Positions 61,015 through 64,000 of a DNA stretch of 64,000 bases are shown here, piece after piece. The notes beneath the pieces were generated by a model, which searched no databases, was not told the origin of the DNA, and saw only the letters and a program-made list of their open reading frames with translations. Origin of the DNA: Parvibaculum sp035325945 (GTDB lineage: Bacteria; Pseudomonadota; Alphaproteobacteria; Parvibaculales; Parvibaculaceae); assembly GCF_035325945.1 (NCBI RefSeq), contig NZ_DAOKYX010000005.1, positions 1 through 64,000 of the forward strand, given 5' to 3'. The position numbers and the translations under genes were made by a program. Each line of letters begins with the position of its first letter. Position 1 is the first letter of the stretch.

Positions 61015-62514
61015 TCAGCTCATGGTCGGGATGACGAAGGACGAGCCCTCCTTGACGCCGGTCGGCCAGCGCGAGGTCACGGTCTTGACCTTCGTCCAGA
61101 ACTTCACGCCTTCGGTGCCATGCTGGTTGGTATCGCCGAAGGCAGAGCGCTTCCAGCCGCCGAAGGTGTGATAGGCGAGCGGCACGGGGATCGGCACGTT
61201 GACGCCGACCATGCCGACCTGCACGCGCGAGGCGAAGCTCCGTGCCGTGTCGCCGTCGCGGGTGAAGATCGCCACGCCATTGCCATACTGATGCTTGGTC
61301 GGCAGTTCGATGGCGTCCTCGAAGGTCTTGGCGCGCACGATCGAGAGGACCGGCCCGAAGATCTCGTCCCGATAGTTCTTCATCTCGGGCGTCACATGAT
61401 CAAGCAGCGAGCCGCCGAGGAAAAAGCCGTTCTCATAGCCCTGGAGCTTGAAGTCGCGGCCATCGACGAGAAGGTCCGCACCTTCCTTCACGGCGAGGTC
61501 GATATAGCCCTTCACCTTCTCGAGATGGGCCTTGCTCACCAGCGGTCCGTAATCGGAATCCGCCGCCGTGGAAATGCCGACCTTGAGCGCGCGGACGCGC
61601 GGCACGAGCTTTTCGATCAGCCGCTCCGCCGTCCCTTCGCCCACCGGAACCGCGACCGAGAGCGCCATGCAGCGCTCGCCCGCCGAGCCATAGCCCGCGC
61701 CGATGAGGTCGTTCACGACATGATCCATGTCGGCATCCGGCATGATGATGGCATGGTTCTTCGCGCCGCCCATGGCCTGCACGCGCTTTCCGTTGGCGGC
61801 GGCATTGGCATAGACATAATGCGCGATGTCCGACGAGCCGACGAAGCTCACCGCCTGAATGACCGGATCGGTCAGGATGGCGTCAACCGCCTCCTTGTCG
61901 CCATTGACGACGTTGAGCACGCCTTCGGGCGCGCCTGCTTCCATCATCAGTTCGCCGAGGCGCATGGGCACCGAGGGGTCCTTCTCCGAAGGCTTCAGGA
62001 TGAAGGTGTTGCCGCAAGCGATGGCGACGCCGAACATCCACATCGGGATCATGGCCGGGAAGTTGAACGGGGTGATGCCGGCGACGACGCCGAGCGGCTG
62101 GCGCATCGAATACATGTCGATGCCGGGCCCCGCGCCTTCCGTGAATTCGCCCTTCTGGAGATGCGGAATGCCGCAGGCAAACTCGATCACCTCGATGCCG
62201 CGCTGCACGTCGCCGCGGGAATCGGCCAGCACCTTGCCGTGCTCGGCCGAAAGCATGGCGGCAAGCTCATCCATATTCGCCTCGACGAGGCGCTTGAACT
62301 CGAACATCACGCGCGCGCGGCGCTGCGGGTTCGTCGCCGCCCAGCCGGGAAACGCCTTTGCGGCGACTTCAACGGCCGCGTGCAATTCGCCCGCGCTTGC
62401 GAGCGGCGTGCGGGCCGTGATCTCGCCCGTGTTCGGGTTCGTCACGTCGAGGAACCGTCCGCTCGTGCCCCTGACATGCTTGCCGCCGATGAAATGTGTG
62501 AGTTCCTTGGCCAT
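61015..62514 (-). CDS. mmsA: CoA-acylating methylmalonate-semialdehyde dehydrogenase
   Basis: Aldehyde dehydrogenase-fold enzyme of 499 aa converting (methyl)malonate semialdehyde to propionyl-CoA or acetyl-CoA. Start ATG 62514 (MAKELTHFIGGKHVRGTSGRF). The fold is typical of MmsA/IolA: GITPFNFPAMIPMWMF, KPSEKDPSVP, FVGSSDIAHYVY, GAKNHAIIMPDADMD, the catalytic Cys in GSAGERCMALSVAVPVG (Cys about 284), EIFGPVLSIVRAKTFEDAI, and VGMVGVNVPIPVPLAYHTFGGWK. It is divergent from a LysR gene. A set of GCTGCA-type repeats lies in the 83-base gap and is likely its control region. Confidence 0.96.
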   Translation of the reverse strand: MAKELTHFIGGKHVRGTSGRFLDVTNPNTGEITARTPLASAGELHAAVEVAAKAFPGWAATNPQRRARVMFEFKRLVEANMDELAAMLSAEHGKVLADSRGDVQRGIEVIEFACGIPHLQKGEFTEGAGPGIDMYSMRQPLGVVAGITPFNFPAMIPMWMFGVAIACGNTFILKPSEKDPSVPMRLGELMMEAGAPEGVLNVVNGDKEAVDAILTDPVIQAVSFVGSSDIAHYVYANAAANGKRVQAMGGAKNHAIIMPDADMDHVVNDLIGAGYGSAGERCMALSVAVPVGEGTAERLIEKLVPRVRALKVGISTAADSDYGPLVSKAHLEKVKGYIDLAVKEGADLLVDGRDFKLQGYENGFFLGGSLLDHVTPEMKNYRDEIFGPVLSIVRAKTFEDAIELPTKHQYGNGVAIFTRDGDTARSFASRVQVGMVGVNVPIPVPLAYHTFGGWKRSAFGDTNQHGTEGVKFWTKVKTVTSRWPTGVKEGSSFVIPTMS

Positions 62515-62561
62515 GACCGGTTCCACCCTGAGGTTCTGTTGATCTGAAGACGTGAATAGAG

Positions 62562-62608
62562 GCTGCATCGACGCATCGGAACTGATAAAAATGCAGCATG
62601 AAGCTGCA
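62562..62608. promoter_or_regulatory. LysR-type site: three GCTGCA/TGCAGC elements between mmsA and the LysR gene
   Basis: GCTGCA(T) at 62562-62568, (A)TGCAGC at 62591-62597 and GCTGCA at 62603-62608. The last two form the palindrome TGCAGC-atgaa-GCTGCA across the annotated LysR start; the first two form a second inverted repeat. Binding by the adjacent LysR protein is inferred. Confidence 0.5.
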
Positions 62609-63518
62609 AAAACGCATGCCCTTCGATTGGGAAGATCTACGCCTGTTCCTCGAAACGACGCGGCATCCGACGCTGGCCGATGCCGCACTGCGCCTGCGGA
62701 TCGATCCGACGACGCTTGGACGCCGCCTCAAGCGCTTCGAGCAGGAAATCGGCACCAATCTTTTCGAACGCGCGCAACAGGGCCTCCGGCTGACACCGAC
62801 CGGCCAGCGGCTCGCATCTTATGTCGAGCGGATGGAGGATTCGAGTCTTCAGGCGCTCGAAGCCATCAAGGGCATCAGCGGCACGGTGCGCGGCACGGTC
62901 CGCATCAGCACGACCGAGGGGTTCGGCACATTCGTCGTCGCCCCAGCGCTCGTCGATCTCGCTCGAGAGCACCCCGATATCGACATCGATCTCGTAGCGA
63001 GCAGCGGCTTTCTCAGCGTCTCGAAGCGCGAGGCGGACATCGCGATCCTGCTTGCCAGACCGCAGACGGGACGCCTCTTCACGCAGAAACTCGCCGACTA
63101 CGCGCTCATGCTCTACGCCTCGAAGCGCTATCTGCGAGGCGCGCCGCCGATCCGCACCGCGCAGGATCTCGCCCGGCATCGCCTCGTCGGCTATGTGGAC
63201 GATCTCATCTACTCACCGAAGCTGCGCTATCTGGACGAGCTTCCCGTTGCGGTTTCGCCCTCGATCAAGAGTTCGAGCATCGTCGGCCAGTATCACGCCA
63301 CAAAGGCGGGTGCGGGGCTTTGCATATTGCCCTGCTTCATCGCCGATCAGGACAAGAGCCTCGTTCGCGTGCTGCCGGACGAGTTCCGCATCGAGCGCAG
63401 TTTCTGGCTCGCCGTGCATGAGGATATTCGCGGCTTTGCGCGCATAAGGGCTGTGCTCGACGCCCTCATCGGCGCCGCACACGCCCGCCAGGCGCTGCTG
63501 ATGGGGCGGCTCGACTGA
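62598..63518 (+). CDS. LysR-family transcriptional regulator
   Basis: LysR-type regulator of 306 aa. The winged HTH is in the first 65 residues (FDWEDLRLFLETTRHPTLADAALRL, DPTTLGRRLKRFEQEIGTNLFERAQQGLRLT), followed by a linker helix and the two-lobed effector domain (RGTVRISTTEGFGTFVVAPAL, DIDIDLVASSGFLSVSKREADIAI, AGAGLCILPCFIA). ATG 62616 (MPFDWED) is a plausible alternative start, which would free the palindrome at 62592-62608 to act just upstream. Neither start has a good ribosome site. It is divergent from mmsA and likely controls the valine-catabolism operon. Confidence 0.9.
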   Translation: MKLQKRMPFDWEDLRLFLETTRHPTLADAALRLRIDPTTLGRRLKRFEQEIGTNLFERAQQGLRLTPTGQRLASYVERMEDSSLQALEAIKGISGTVRGTVRISTTEGFGTFVVAPALVDLAREHPDIDIDLVASSGFLSVSKREADIAILLARPQTGRLFTQKLADYALMLYASKRYLRGAPPIRTAQDLARHRLVGYVDDLIYSPKLRYLDELPVAVSPSIKSSSIVGQYHATKAGAGLCILPCFIADQDKSLVRVLPDEFRIERSFWLAVHEDIRGFARIRAVLDALIGAAHARQALLMGRLD

Positions 63519-63610
63519 GGCGCGCCCGCCGCCGCTTGACCGAAATCAATGCCCCGGAAGCGCGATAGGCGAGCATTGGAGCGTGAGTTCCTGCGCCGGG
63601 GCCATCGTGC

Positions 63611-64000
63611 ATGCACAATACGGAGATCGCACATCTCTTCGAGCGTTTTGCCGTGCTTCTCGACATAGACGGCGCAAACCCCTTTCGCGTGCGTGCCTAT
63701 CGCAATGCCGCGCGGACGATCGAAAGCCTGTCGCAAAGCCTCGAGTCCATGATCGCGGACGGAGCCGACCTCACGGAGCTTCCGGGCATCGGCGAAGACC
63801 TCGCGCAGAAGATCGCGGATATCGTGGCGTCAGGCCGGTTCCATGATCTCGACGCGATCGAAAAGCGCGTGCCCGGCGCGCTCGCCGACCTCACCGAGCT
63901 TCCGGGCCTCGGTCCCAAGCGCGTGCGAAGCCTCTTCAAGGATCTGGGCATCGCATCGCTCCCGGAGCTTTCAAGGGCCGCCAAGGCAGGCAAGCTGCAA
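63611..64000 (+). CDS. polX: DNA polymerase/3'-5' exonuclease PolX (partial, N-terminus)
   Basis: The last 390 bases are open from ATG 63611 to the window edge and encode MHNTEIAHLFERFAVLLDID followed by ANPFRVRAYRNAARTIESL. This is the N-terminal lyase-like helical domain of bacterial family X polymerases. Two helix-hairpin-helix motifs are visible: LTELPGIGEDLAQKIADIV (about 52-70) and LTELPGLGPKRVRSLFKDLG (about 94-113). The polymerase palm and PHP exonuclease domains must lie beyond the window. PolX proteins act in gap-filling DNA repair. Confidence 0.92.
   Translation, partial: MHNTEIAHLFERFAVLLDIDGANPFRVRAYRNAARTIESLSQSLESMIADGADLTELPGIGEDLAQKIADIVASGRFHDLDAIEKRVPGALADLTELPGLGPKRVRSLFKDLGIASLPELSRAAKAGKLQ

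Overview
The window is high-GC bacterial DNA with genes packed almost edge to edge. It looks like an alphaproteobacterium of the free-living, lipid- and hydrocarbon-using kind (Parvibaculum or Rhizobiales-like). This is inferred from the families present: a PleC/DivJ-type histidine kinase, a PAS_5 protein, a DUF1289 protein, a TIGR02281-type aspartic protease and many acyl-CoA dehydrogenases. No species assignment can be proved from the sequence alone. No rRNA, tRNA, CRISPR array, IS element or phage gene was seen, and no gene-free stretch exceeds about 240 bases. Two runs of exactly 100 N (54964-55063 and 58614-58713) are assembly gaps, each inside a gene.

Layout. 1-9 kb: a patatin-like lipase; a reverse-strand operon of acyl-CoA dehydrogenase, uracil-DNA glycosylase family protein and lipoprotein hydrolase; a PAS_5 protein, a hotdog thioesterase, a luciferase-like oxidoreductase and an MFS symporter. 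9-19 kb: a CNT nucleoside transporter, an SDR, acyl-CoA dehydrogenases, a GNAT, a crotonase, a histidine kinase and a two-gene acyl-CoA dehydrogenase unit. 19-22 kb: an iron-type operon of imelysin and di-heme oxidoreductase behind a promoter with a Fur-like box. 22-33 kb: cobT, DUF1289, an ArsR/AHSA1/VOC/YceI/GST cluster with a broken AHSA1 remnant, a TraB-like membrane protein, a PhnA-like protein, the uroporphyrinogen methyltransferase, an aspartic protease, a phosphomannomutase, dusA and an ArsR regulator.

33.4-40.8 kb: an XRE regulator followed by a six-gene operon resembling hyfBCEFGI. It encodes a complex-I/hydrogenase-4-like membrane complex whose large subunit lacks the nickel-binding cysteine motifs while the small subunit keeps all four iron-sulfur cysteines. 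It matches the 'energy-converting hydrogenase-related' (Ehr) type of complex and is the most intriguing system here.

40.8-53.3 kb: an eight-gene reverse-strand operon resembling the acyclic terpene utilisation (atu) pathway: AtuA-like protein, acyl-CoA carboxylase beta, enoyl-CoA hydratase, biotin-carboxylase alpha, GST and three acyl-CoA dehydrogenases. A divergent TetR regulator and an esterase/phospholipase-like hydrolase face it.

53.3-64 kb: branched-chain amino acid catabolism. 3-Methylcrotonyl-CoA carboxylase (mccB, mccA) has its own TetR regulator and palindrome. It is followed by acetoacetyl-CoA synthetase, enoyl-CoA hydratase, 3-hydroxyisobutyrate dehydrogenase and methylmalonate-semialdehyde dehydrogenase, with a divergent LysR regulator. 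The right edge cuts a PolX gene. Together the region is a catabolic island feeding branched and isoprenoid acyl-CoAs into central metabolism.
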